A stretch of 6,058 bases of DNA from Gammaproteobacteria bacterium (GCA_030431185.1 JAUIJO010000184.1:1-6058), one strand, 5' to 3'. Positions 1-5,718 are shown, counted from the first letter of the stretch. The notes: generated by a model from the letters alone, not told the origin. Translations and numbers: made by a program.

Positions 1-862
1 GCCACATCGTCAGCATCACCCCCAGGTGGTACCAGGGCGGCTGGTGGTGGTCCCAGGACTTGGCGTAGCGGTTGGCGGTCTGGTTGAACAGGATGTCGTC
101 GAGGTAGGCGCGATAGGCCGGGTCGGGATGGCCCAGCGCGGCGGTCACCATCGGCACCAGCCAGATCGACGCCGCCAGCGCGAACATCACCGGGCCCAGC
201 CACCAGCGCGGGTCGCGGAACTGCTGGCGCACGCGGGGCCAACCCGCCAGTGCGGCGACCGTCGCCGGCACCAGCATCAGCAGCGCCAGCGCGCCGACGC
301 CCTTGGTGATCGTGCCCAGTCCGGCCGCGAACCAGCCCAGCCACCACCACTTCCAGCCGTCGCCCAGCAGCAGGTGGCGGAGCAGGCCGTAGTTGGCCAA
401 GGTGATGTAGAAGGTGACCAGCGGATCGATCTGCGCCTTCTTCGCCTGGTAGGTGAACTGGACGGCGAACAGCAGGGCCCAGCCCGCGTACAGGCCGACC
501 TTCCGGGTCCACAGGCGCTTGCCCAGGTCCGTCACGCACCACAGGGTGCCGAGCGCGGCGAGCAGGGACGGCAACAGGAAGGCGACCTTCCAGTCGCGGA
601 AGACGGTGTAGAACGCCGCCTGCAGCCACATCAGCATCGGCGGCTTGTCCGAGTACAGCTCGCTGCCGCGGTGCGGGAACAGCCAGTCGCCGCTCTCGAC
701 CATGTGCTTGGCGACCAGGGCGAAACGCGGCTCGTCGGCCGGCCACGGATCGCGCAGGCCCAGGCCAGCGCCGAGGACGAGGATCGCGACGATCCAGAAC
801 AGGGTGGTGGCGTCGCGCCAGGGCGCGCGGCGCGGGCCGGTCGGGGGCAGTCGAGTGCTCAT
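1..862 (-). CDS. GT39/ArnT-like membrane glycosyltransferase, N-terminal part (3' end outside window)
   Basis: Integral inner-membrane glycosyltransferase of the GT-C fold (family 39, PMT/ArnT-like). Such enzymes transfer a sugar from a polyprenyl-phosphate carrier to a lipid or protein acceptor on the periplasmic side. About 287 residues are visible from the ATG at 862, and the frame is still open at the window edge. Seen: a short basic cytoplasmic N-terminus, a first membrane segment near residues 19-37, then a periplasmic loop with the family's acidic motif PADEPRFA (D43, E44) and a DKPP motif at 72-75. Further hydrophobic segments follow, with a KAQIDPL stretch near 141-148 and a TKG motif near 186-188. 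The acidic pair and DKPP are typical of ArnT-like enzymes, where the acidic residue is catalytic. The acceptor cannot be told from this part. The gene follows rsmB after a 74-bp gap. No clear Shine-Dalgarno sequence precedes the ATG, and no earlier in-frame start is plausible. Family assignment is firm; the substrate is unknown. Confidence 0.88.
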   Translation of the reverse strand, partial: MSTRLPPTGPRRAPWRDATTLFWIVAILVLGAGLGLRDPWPADEPRFALVAKHMVESGDWLFPHRGSELYSDKPPMLMWLQAAFYTVFRDWKVAFLLPSLLAALGTLWCVTDLGKRLWTRKVGLYAGWALLFAVQFTYQAKKAQIDPLVTFYITLANYGLLRHLLLGDGWKWWWLGWFAAGLGTITKGVGALALLMLVPATVAALAGWPRVRQQFRDPRWWLGPVMFALAASIWLVPMVTAALGHPDPAYRAYLDDILFNQTANRYAKSWDHHQPPWYHLGVMLTMW

Positions 863-868
863 GGCGGC

Positions 869-874
869 ATGATA
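869..874 (-). promoter_or_regulatory. possible -10 box just upstream of the GT39 gene
   Basis: On the minus strand TATCAT (5 of 6 matches to TATAAT) ends six bases before the ATG of the glycosyltransferase gene. A transcript from it would begin at or next to the start codon, so it would be leaderless. There is no convincing -35 box at 16-18 bp spacing and no Shine-Dalgarno sequence. Weak, single-element evidence. Confidence 0.2.
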
Positions 875-936
875 CGGGGTGGCGCGAGGGGCGATGTCGG
901 AGGAACGTGGGAGCGCGGGCGCGCGCCGCCTTGCCT

Positions 937-2256
937 TCAGCCGGGGGCCTTCCGCAGGCGGGCGTAGAAGAAGCCATCGCCGCCGCCTTCGCCGGGCAGG
1001 CGCTGGCGACCCGGCCCGCTGGCATGCCCGAAGGCGTCGGGCAGGACCTCGGCGCGCGCATCCGGCGTGCGTGTCAGGAAGGCCTCGACCTGGCCGGCGT
1101 TCTCTGCCTTGAGGATCGAGCAGGTCGCATAGAGCAGCACACCGCCGGGCGCGAGCTTGGCCCACAACACGTCGAGCAGGCGCGACTGCAGTTTCACCAG
1201 CGCGGTGATGTCGGCTTCGCGCCGGTGCAGGCGCACGTCGGGCTGGCGACGGACGATGCCGGTGGCCGAACAGGGCGCGTCTAGCAATATGGCGTCGAAG
1301 GCCTCGCCGCTCCACCAGTCGTCCCGGGCGCTGGCCGCGTCCACCGCCATCAGGCGGACGTCACCCCGCAATTGCAGGCGCTGGAGGGTGCCATGGACGG
1401 CCTCGAGCCGCCGGGGGTCGATGTCCAGCGCGGTCATGCGCAGCGTCGGGTCGCGTTCGAGCAGGTGCGCGGTCTTGCCGCCGGGTGCGGCACAGGCATC
1501 GAGCACGCGCGCACCGGCGGGCGGCGCTAGCGCATCGGCGACGGCCTGGGCCGCCGCGTCCTGCACCGACACCGCGCCGGCGGTGAACCCCGGCAGGGCC
1601 GCCACCGCCAGCGTGCCCTCGACGCGCAGGGCGTCGGCGAGCACGGCATCCGGCAACGCCTCGATGCCCGTCGAGGCCAGCCGCTCGCGATAGGCCTCGC
1701 GGCTGCCCTGCTGCCGGTTGACGCGCAGCCACAAGGGCGGCGCGGCCACGCTCTCGGCGAAGATGGCATCCGCATGGTCGGGCCAGTCGGCGCGGATGCG
1801 CTCGCGCAACCAGTCCGGCCAGTCCGCGTCCGGCGAGGTGGACGGCAGGCCCTCGCGCTGCGCGCGCCGCAGCAGGGCATTGACCAGCCCGGCCTGGTGC
1901 TTGCGGCCCAGCACCCGGGCCGCTTCCACCGTCGAGGCGACCGCCGCGTGGGCGGGCAAGCCCAGGGGGTCGAGCTGTGCGAAGCCGACGAACAGCAGGG
2001 TCCTGAGTTCGCCATCGCGACGCCCGGGTGGCTTGGGCATCCATTGCGCCAGGGCCGCTTCGTAGCGTCCCGGTTGTCGCAGCACGGCGAAACACAGGGT
2101 CTCGACCAGGGCGCGGTCGCGCGGGTCGGACAGGGTCGGCAGGCTCTTGGCGAGCTCGACCCGGAGCGAGCGGCCACGCAAGAGCACGGCGTCGAGCACG
2201 CGGGCCGCGACGGCGCGCGGCTGGGCGCCCGGGGCGCTGGGGGAAGGGGCGGTCAT
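937..2256 (-). CDS. rsmB: 16S rRNA (cytosine-967-C5)-methyltransferase RsmB
   Basis: Cytoplasmic SAM-dependent enzyme (Sun/Fmu family) that methylates C5 of cytosine 967 of 16S rRNA during small-subunit assembly. The 439 residues are close to the usual length of about 430. Domain order fits RsmB: a NusB-like RNA-binding domain (about residues 10-140), a linker, then a Rossmann methyltransferase domain. Motif I is DACAAPGGK at 253-261 (SAM binding) and an acidic LDID sits at 277-280. Motif IV is DAPCSATG at 326-333 with Cys329. Motif VI is TCS at 378-380 with the nucleophilic Cys379. The C-terminus has the typical QRLPG and DGFFYARL signature (418-434). Both m5C-methyltransferase cysteines are present, so the enzyme should be active. 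The ATG at 2256 gives a normal N-terminus; an ATG eight bases upstream meets a stop at once. No clear Shine-Dalgarno sequence is visible. The gene lies 60 bp downstream of the DUF6159 gene. In many proteobacteria rsmB follows def-fmt, which is not the case here. Confidence 0.97.
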   Translation of the reverse strand: MTAPSPSAPGAQPRAVAARVLDAVLLRGRSLRVELAKSLPTLSDPRDRALVETLCFAVLRQPGRYEAALAQWMPKPPGRRDGELRTLLFVGFAQLDPLGLPAHAAVASTVEAARVLGRKHQAGLVNALLRRAQREGLPSTSPDADWPDWLRERIRADWPDHADAIFAESVAAPPLWLRVNRQQGSREAYRERLASTGIEALPDAVLADALRVEGTLAVAALPGFTAGAVSVQDAAAQAVADALAPPAGARVLDACAAPGGKTAHLLERDPTLRMTALDIDPRRLEAVHGTLQRLQLRGDVRLMAVDAASARDDWWSGEAFDAILLDAPCSATGIVRRQPDVRLHRREADITALVKLQSRLLDVLWAKLAPGGVLLYATCSILKAENAGQVEAFLTRTPDARAEVLPDAFGHASGPGRQRLPGEGGGDGFFYARLRKAPG

Positions 2257-2289
2257 GCCGTCATTGTCGGCGATCCCCGCCCCGCTTGT

Positions 2290-2316
2290 CGCCCGGGCGC
2301 TGCCCGGGCGCCCGGC
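2290..2316 (-). repeat. GCCCGGGC repeats forming a GC hairpin between the DUF6159 gene and rsmB
   Basis: Immediately after the stop codon of the DUF6159 gene there are two copies of the palindrome GCCCGGGC (2291-2298 and 2302-2309) and a third shortened copy (GCCCGGC, 2310-2316). The first two can pair as a 9-bp stem (2290-2298 with 2302-2310) around a 3-base loop. No T-tract follows on the minus strand (ACAAGC comes next), so this is not a canonical intrinsic terminator. It may act as a 3'-end stabiliser or a weak attenuator before rsmB. Confidence 0.4.
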
Positions 2317-3147
2317 TTACTTCGCGACGAAGGACTGCTGGAGGTCGACGCCCTGGAACGCCGGCGGTGCCTCGCCCTGGGTCACGTAGCGATAGAGCGC
2401 GGCGGAATAGACCCCGCTGAGCGCCGCCTGGTAGATGCCCATCACCAGAATCCCCACCACGAACAGGGCCGCCACGCAGGCCGCGGCCACCACGGACGCC
2501 TGCGCGGCAAGGAAGGTGCAGGCCACGCCCAGCAGGATGAGCACGAAGGTCATCAGCCCGAACACCATGCCGATGCCGACCTGGCCGATCGCGCTTTCGC
2601 CCCAGGTGCGCTTGAGCAGGTTGACGCTGGTCTTGAGGGCATCGATCGGCCCCACGTCGGTGCTGACCAGGATCGGCACCACCAGGAAGGTCGCCAGCGT
2701 CCACATCGCGCCCAGGCCGCTGCCGACCAGGCGGACGAGGAGGTTGTTCTCGCGGTTCTTCATCGCGCCCAGCAGCATGCCCACGGTGGCGGCGATGGCC
2801 GCGTAGCCCAGGATCGCGCCCAGGCGCGAGCGGGCGGCGTCGAAACCGTCGGCCAGGGTCGGGGCACCGCCATCCAGGCGGATCATCGCCGCACCGACCA
2901 GGGCGCAGTTGAAGAAGATGATCACCGTGTACTGGCAGAAATAGAACAGGAAACCCCAGAACGCGCTGATCGCGGTCAGGCCGTTGTCGAAGATCCCCAG
3001 CGCGAAGCTCGGCACGGCGAAGGTGGCCAGCACCAGAAGGGTCGCCGCGCCCGAGATGAGCGGGAACAGCATCAATGCCTTGTCGGAGCGCAACACCGAC
3101 GCGCTGGCCTTCACCAGCGTCCAACTGCGCGAGAATTTCTCGAACAT
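2317..3147 (-). CDS. DUF6159-family multi-pass membrane protein, function unknown
   Basis: A 276-residue integral membrane protein. The N-terminus (a short amphipathic stretch with SWTLVKASASVLR and then DKALMLFPLISG, residues 8-33) is what I recognise as typical of the DUF6159 family, which has no established function. Hydrophobic segments lie near residues 27-47, 62-85, 108-128, 145-163, 186-209 and 212-237, so about six membrane spans are expected. There is no signal peptide, catalytic motif or ligand-binding signature. The C-terminal tail (about 250-276) is polar and probably cytoplasmic. The start at 3147 is supported by a GGGGAG Shine-Dalgarno about ten bases upstream. The gene is separated from folK by a structured 118-bp spacer with its own possible promoter, so it may head a unit with rsmB downstream. 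Family assignment rests on recognition of the N-terminus; no role is proposed. Confidence 0.85.
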   Translation of the reverse strand: MFEKFSRSWTLVKASASVLRSDKALMLFPLISGAATLLVLATFAVPSFALGIFDNGLTAISAFWGFLFYFCQYTVIIFFNCALVGAAMIRLDGGAPTLADGFDAARSRLGAILGYAAIAATVGMLLGAMKNRENNLLVRLVGSGLGAMWTLATFLVVPILVSTDVGPIDALKTSVNLLKRTWGESAIGQVGIGMVFGLMTFVLILLGVACTFLAAQASVVAAACVAALFVVGILVMGIYQAALSGVYSAALYRYVTQGEAPPAFQGVDLQQSFVAK

Positions 3148-3157
3148 GATCGTCTTT

Positions 3158-3163
3158 CTCCCC
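3158..3163 (-). promoter_or_regulatory. Shine-Dalgarno GGGGAG of the DUF6159 gene
   Basis: GGGGAG on the minus strand lies ten bases before the ATG at 3147. It is one of only two good Shine-Dalgarno sequences I see in this window and fixes the start of this gene. Confidence 0.6.
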
Positions 3164-3176
3164 GGATCAGCGGCCG

Positions 3177-3182
3177 ATCATA
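3177..3182 (-). promoter_or_regulatory. possible -10 box for the DUF6159 gene
   Basis: TATGAT on the minus strand matches the -10 consensus at 5 of 6 positions. It would place a transcription start near 3170, giving a short leader that still contains the GGGGAG ribosome-binding site. The region 16-18 bases upstream (about CAGAAA) does not resemble a -35 box. A TTGACG lies further upstream, inside the hairpin, but 31 bases away, which is too far. Suggestive only. Confidence 0.3.
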
Positions 3183-3206
3183 CGTCGATCCGATGACGAT
3201 TTCTGC

Positions 3207-3235
3207 CCCTCAGCGTCAATTTTTGACGCTGAGGG
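3207..3235 (-). terminator. perfect 13-bp hairpin downstream of folK (terminator-like, no T-tract)
   Basis: The arms 3207-3219 (CCCTCAGCGTCAA on the plus strand) and 3223-3235 are perfectly complementary around a TTT loop. The hairpin begins about 30 bases after the folK stop, where a 3'-end structure is expected. Neither strand has a run of T after the stem: the minus strand continues GCAGAAATC and the plus strand CATATCC. It is therefore not a textbook intrinsic terminator. It could stabilise the folK 3' end or insulate the DUF6159 gene. Confidence 0.45.
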
Positions 3236-3240
3236 CATAT

Positions 3241-3264
3241 CCGGGCCCGGTCCGCGGCGCGGAC
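3241..3264. repeat. two adjacent palindromes after the folK stop
   Basis: CCGGGCCCGG (3241-3250) is a perfect palindrome. GTCCGC at 3250-3255 pairs with GCGGAC at 3259-3264 across a 3-base loop. Together with the 13-bp hairpin at 3207-3235, the folK 3' region holds three inverted repeats in under 60 bases. Confidence 0.4.
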
Positions 3265-3265
3265 G

Positions 3266-3763
3266 TCAGAGCGCGACGACCTCCATCGGCAGGTCGTAGT
3301 CGACGTGGCCGACCCACATCTGCGCAAGGGTGCGCCCGTCGTCGGGCACCACCACGTCCGGCGCGATCTCCGCCAATGGGCGCAGCACGAAGGCATGCTT
3401 GAGCTCGGGACGCGGGATGTGCAGGTTGCCGGGGCCGTCCAGCACGCGGTTGTCGAACAGCACGATGTCGATGTCCAGCGTCCGGTTGCCGAAACGGGGA
3501 CCGCGCCGGTCGCGACCGTGCGCGTCCTCCAGCGCGTGCAACCAGGCATTCAGCGCGTACGGATCGAGCCCGGTTTCGATGACCGCCGCGGCGTTGAGGA
3601 AATCGTCGCCCTGGAAGCCCACCGCCGCGGTGCGGTAGACCGGCGACAGCAGCACCTCGCCGAACTGCTCGCGCAGTGCATCGATGCCACTGCGCAGGTT
3701 GGCCTCGGCGTCCAGGTTGCTCCCCAGGCTCAGGTAGGCCTTGCTGATGCGGGGACGACTCAT
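3266..3763 (-). CDS. folK: 2-amino-4-hydroxy-6-hydroxymethyldihydropteridine pyrophosphokinase (HPPK)
   Basis: Cytoplasmic folate-pathway enzyme that transfers pyrophosphate from ATP to 6-hydroxymethyl-7,8-dihydropterin, giving the substrate of dihydropteroate synthase. The 165 residues match the usual length of about 160. Family motifs seen: LSLGSNL (11-17) near the N-terminus; the pterin/ATP segment RRGPRFGNRTLDIDI (86-100), where D97 and D99 correspond to the magnesium-binding aspartates of the family; and IPRPELKHAFVLRPL (116-130). The frame is open far upstream through the channel gene, so the start matters. I chose the ATG at 3763 because the protein begins just before the conserved LGSNL, it overlaps the upstream stop as ATGA, and GGAGG lies seven bases ahead. 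An ATG four bases upstream is out of frame and gives no known product. It is expected to be translationally coupled to the channel gene and to act directly after FolB in the pathway. Confidence 0.97.
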   Translation of the reverse strand: MSRPRISKAYLSLGSNLDAEANLRSGIDALREQFGEVLLSPVYRTAAVGFQGDDFLNAAAVIETGLDPYALNAWLHALEDAHGRDRRGPRFGNRTLDIDIVLFDNRVLDGPGNLHIPRPELKHAFVLRPLAEIAPDVVVPDDGRTLAQMWVGHVDYDLPMEVVAL

Positions 3764-5088
3764 GCATGCACCTCCGTGTTTTCCGCCCGCCGGGCCACCC
3801 CGGCCCGGCCCGTGTCGCGCAACGTCGCCAGGCCGGCGACCAGGTCCGCTCCCCCGGGCTGCTGGAACAGGCGCAGGCCGAACTCGGGCAGGATCGCGAT
3901 CAGGTGGTCGAAGATATCCGACTGGATGCCCTCGTACTCGCCCCAGTCCGTGGTGTTGGCGAAACAGTAGACCTCCAGCGGCAGGCCTTCCGGCCCCGGC
4001 GGCAACTGGCGGACCATCAGCGTCTTGCCGTGGTCGACGTGCCGGTGCGACTGCAGGTAGGCGGTGACGTAGGCGCGCAGGCAGCCGATGTTGGTCATTC
4101 GCCGGGCGTTCACCGGCTCGCGCCCGCGTTCGGGCGACTGGGCATTCCACTCGTCCAGCTCGACCCGCTTGCGTTCGAAGTGCGGGGCCAGCAGGGCGAA
4201 GCGCGACAGGCGCGCGTGCATCGCGTCGTCGAGGAAGCGCACGCCGCCCTGGTCGACGAGCAGCGCACGCTTGATCCGTCGCCCGCCCGACTCGCTCATG
4301 CCGCGCCAGTTCTTGACGCTGTCCTCGATCAGCCGGTGCGTGGGCACGGTGACGATGGTCTTGTCGAAGTTCTGCACCTTGATCGTGTGCAGGGCGATGT
4401 CGACCACGTCGCCGTCCACGCCCAGCGCCGGCATCTCGATCCAGTCGCCGACGCGGACCATGTCGTTGGAGGCGATCTGCACGCTGGCCACCAGCGACAG
4501 GATGGTGTCCTTGAACACCAGCAACAGCACCGCGCCGAGCGCGCCCAGGCCCGACAGCAGCAGCAGCGGCGACTTGCCGATCAGCACGGCGACGACGGTG
4601 ATCAGGGCGATGGTGTAGACGACGATCTTGCCCAGCTGCACGTAGCCCTTGATGGGGCGGTCCTGGGCATTGGGCCGGCGCTCGTAGAGGTCGTTGAGCG
4701 CCGAGAGGAACGCCCCGACCGCCATCGCCAGGACCAGCACGATGTAGGCCAGCGCGGCCTTGCCGACCAGCCGCACCAGCGCGTCGTGGAGGGCCGGGAT
4801 CACGGCGACGCCGAAGTAGATGACCAGCGCCGGGGCGACGTGGGAGACCTGCTTGATCACCCCGCGCGCGAGCAGCGCGTCGTCGATCCGGGTCGGACTG
4901 GCCTGCACCACGCGGGTCACCAGCGGGCGCACGATCCGCTGGGTCAGCCAGTCCACCACGACGGCCAGCAGGAACAGGCCGGCCAGGACCAGCACGGTGA
5001 CGGTCCAGTCGACGCCCGCGGGGGCATCGACCGCGGCCTGCATGCGGGCGACGAAACTCTCGGGCAACACGGTATTCAACCAATCCAT
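3760..5088 (-). CDS. ybdG: YbdG-type MscS-family mechanosensitive channel
   Basis: Inner-membrane channel of the MscS superfamily; the closest relative I recognise is E. coli YbdG (miniconductance channel linked to osmotic stress). The 442 residues compare with about 415 for YbdG. Predicted membrane segments lie near residues 27-46, 82-100, 108-128, 151-171 and 174-196. The last is the pore-lining helix, Gly/Ala-rich (SGLGALGAVLLLVFKD, 179-194). It is followed by the cytoplasmic MscS beta domain (about 198-262), with NDMVRVGDWIEMP at 208-220. The C-terminal cytoplasmic domain has YbdG hallmarks: NWRGMSESGGRRIKR (260-274), RRMTNIG (329-335), TLMVRQLPPG (356-365) and DIFDHLIAILPEFGLRL (391-407). 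About 20 extra Arg/Ala-rich residues close the protein. The start at 5088 has no clear Shine-Dalgarno sequence. The gene lies between folB (64-bp gap) and folK (ATGA overlap); its last codons carry the folK ribosome-binding site. Confidence 0.93.
   Translation of the reverse strand: MDWLNTVLPESFVARMQAAVDAPAGVDWTVTVLVLAGLFLLAVVVDWLTQRIVRPLVTRVVQASPTRIDDALLARGVIKQVSHVAPALVIYFGVAVIPALHDALVRLVGKAALAYIVLVLAMAVGAFLSALNDLYERRPNAQDRPIKGYVQLGKIVVYTIALITVVAVLIGKSPLLLLSGLGALGAVLLLVFKDTILSLVASVQIASNDMVRVGDWIEMPALGVDGDVVDIALHTIKVQNFDKTIVTVPTHRLIEDSVKNWRGMSESGGRRIKRALLVDQGGVRFLDDAMHARLSRFALLAPHFERKRVELDEWNAQSPERGREPVNARRMTNIGCLRAYVTAYLQSHRHVDHGKTLMVRQLPPGPEGLPLEVYCFANTTDWGEYEGIQSDIFDHLIAILPEFGLRLFQQPGGADLVAGLATLRDTGRAGVARRAENTEVHA
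3771..3775 (-). promoter_or_regulatory. Shine-Dalgarno GGAGG of folK inside the channel gene
   Basis: GGAGG lies seven bases upstream of the folK ATG and within the final codons of the channel gene. Combined with the ATGA stop/start overlap it decides the folK start and indicates translational coupling. Confidence 0.75.
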
Positions 5089-5152
5089 CGCGTCAGGGTA
5101 AGCGTACGGCGTTCATCTTCAAGTGGCGCGATGGCGGGCCCGCACGACCGGT

Positions 5153-5524
5153 TCAGGCTGGGCCGCCGGTATCGGGACGCGAGCGTTCGATCACCACGCC
5201 GACCGCACGCGCGCCCCGCACGGCGCCGGGCTTGCTCAGCTTGAGCCGCAGGTGGTGGACGCCGAACTCATCCAGGATCAGCGACGCGACCCGTTCGGCC
5301 AGCGTCTCCACCAGGCCGAAGTCGGACGCCTTGACGTACGCGATCACCCGTTTGCTGACCGCCTTGTAGTTCAGCGTGTCCCCGATCGCGTCGCTCGCCG
5401 CCGGCACGCGGTTGTCGAAGGCCATCTCGATGTCGAACACCAGGGTCTGGCGCACGCGCCGCTCCCAGTCGTAGATGCCGATCAGGGCGTCGATCTCGAG
5501 GCCTTCGATGAAAACGTGGTCCAT
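5153..5524 (-). CDS. folB: dihydroneopterin aldolase
   Basis: Cytoplasmic folate-pathway enzyme that cleaves 7,8-dihydroneopterin to 6-hydroxymethyl-dihydropterin and glycolaldehyde, supplying the FolK substrate. The 123 residues are typical (about 120). Conserved features: IEGLEIDALIGIYDWER (6-22) with the pterin-site Glu21, LNYKAV (51-56) with Tyr53, LVETLAE (71-77) with Glu73, and KLSKPGAVRGA (95-105) with catalytic Lys98. These correspond to the E22/Y54/E74/K100 set described for FolB enzymes. The start at 5524 gives the canonical N-terminus MDHVFIEGL. The frame stays open upstream to a GTG at 5569, but those 15 residues are only the translated heptad repeat, so I reject them. The bases before the ATG are C-rich with no Shine-Dalgarno sequence, which is unusual. 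The start codon lies next to the repeat element. The next gene downstream is the channel, not folK. Confidence 0.97.
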   Translation of the reverse strand: MDHVFIEGLEIDALIGIYDWERRVRQTLVFDIEMAFDNRVPAASDAIGDTLNYKAVSKRVIAYVKASDFGLVETLAERVASLILDEFGVHHLRLKLSKPGAVRGARAVGVVIERSRPDTGGPA

Positions 5525-5529
5525 TGTTC

Positions 5530-5563
5530 GGGAATGGGGAATGGGGAATGGGGAATGGGAGGG
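5530..5563 (+). other. G-quadruplex-type tract (plus strand) just upstream of folB
   Basis: Six runs of three or four G on the plus strand (5530-5532, 5536-5539, 5543-5546, 5550-5553, 5557-5559, 5561-5563) are separated by AAT or single-A loops. This meets the usual G3+N1-7 pattern for a DNA quadruplex. The G-rich strand is the template strand for folB transcription; the folB leader RNA is C-rich. Confidence 0.5.
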
Positions 5564-5565
5564 AA

Positions 5566-5585
5566 GCACGCGGGCGAATGCGTGC
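5566..5585. repeat. small hairpin GCACGC / GCGTGC in the element core
   Basis: GCACGC at 5566-5571 and GCGTGC at 5580-5585 form a 6-bp stem with an 8-base loop. It lies at the inner edge of the folB-side arm. Confidence 0.3.
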
Positions 5586-5634
5586 CCAACCAGTGTGCCA
5601 TGCCGGACACGGGAACCAAGGCCCTGGGCGCCTG

Positions 5635-5646
5635 CGAGCCGGCTCG
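5635..5646. repeat. 12-bp perfect palindrome CGAGCCGGCTCG
   Basis: A perfect 12-bp palindrome in the core of the element, overlapped by a second small inverted repeat (GCTCG at 5642-5646 with CGAGC at 5650-5654). It could be the loop end of the long inverted repeat or a protein site. No function can be read from the sequence. Confidence 0.35.
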
Positions 5647-5681
5647 ACGCGAGCGGCGAACGTCGGGACAGGGAGCGTATT

Positions 5682-5718
5682 CCCTTTCCCTATTCCCTAT
5701 TCCCTATTCCCCATTCCC
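5682..5718 (-). other. G-quadruplex-type tract (minus strand) over the tsaD 3' end
   Basis: Six runs of three or four G on the minus strand (opposite the C runs 5682-5684, 5688-5690, 5695-5697, 5702-5704, 5709-5712, 5716-5718) are separated by short A/T loops. Because tsaD is transcribed from this strand, its mRNA carries this G-rich tract across its stop codon, so an RNA quadruplex is possible. Confidence 0.5.

Noticed and set aside
863..936. terminator hairpin between rsmB and the glycosyltransferase gene (GGCGCGCGCC region)
   Set aside because: Only a short GC palindrome is present with no T-tract; in DNA this GC-rich such palindromes arise easily by chance.
26..967. 313-codon open frame on the plus strand opposite the glycosyltransferase gene
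   Set aside because: The minus-strand frame encodes a clear GT39-type membrane protein with the D-E and DKPP motifs. The plus-strand product is a compositional shadow.
1774..3402. 542-codon open frame on the plus strand across rsmB and the DUF6159 gene
   Set aside because: It is antisense to two well-supported genes. Its product is rich in R, G, A, H and Q with no recognisable domain, which is typical of frame shadows in high-GC DNA.
3266..5083. 605-codon minus-strand frame that would fuse folK to a long N-terminal extension
   Set aside because: The extension is an out-of-frame reading of the channel gene. Canonical HPPK begins at 3763, with GGAGG and ATGA overlap support.
3766..5244. 492-codon open frame on the plus strand opposite the channel gene
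   Set aside because: Antisense to a clear YbdG homologue; low-complexity H/Q/D/R-rich composition and no start signal or family resemblance.
5525..5569. 15-residue N-terminal extension of FolB starting at a GTG
   Set aside because: The extra residues are translated heptad repeat, there is no ribosome-binding site before the GTG, and the FolB family starts at the MDHVFIEGL segment.
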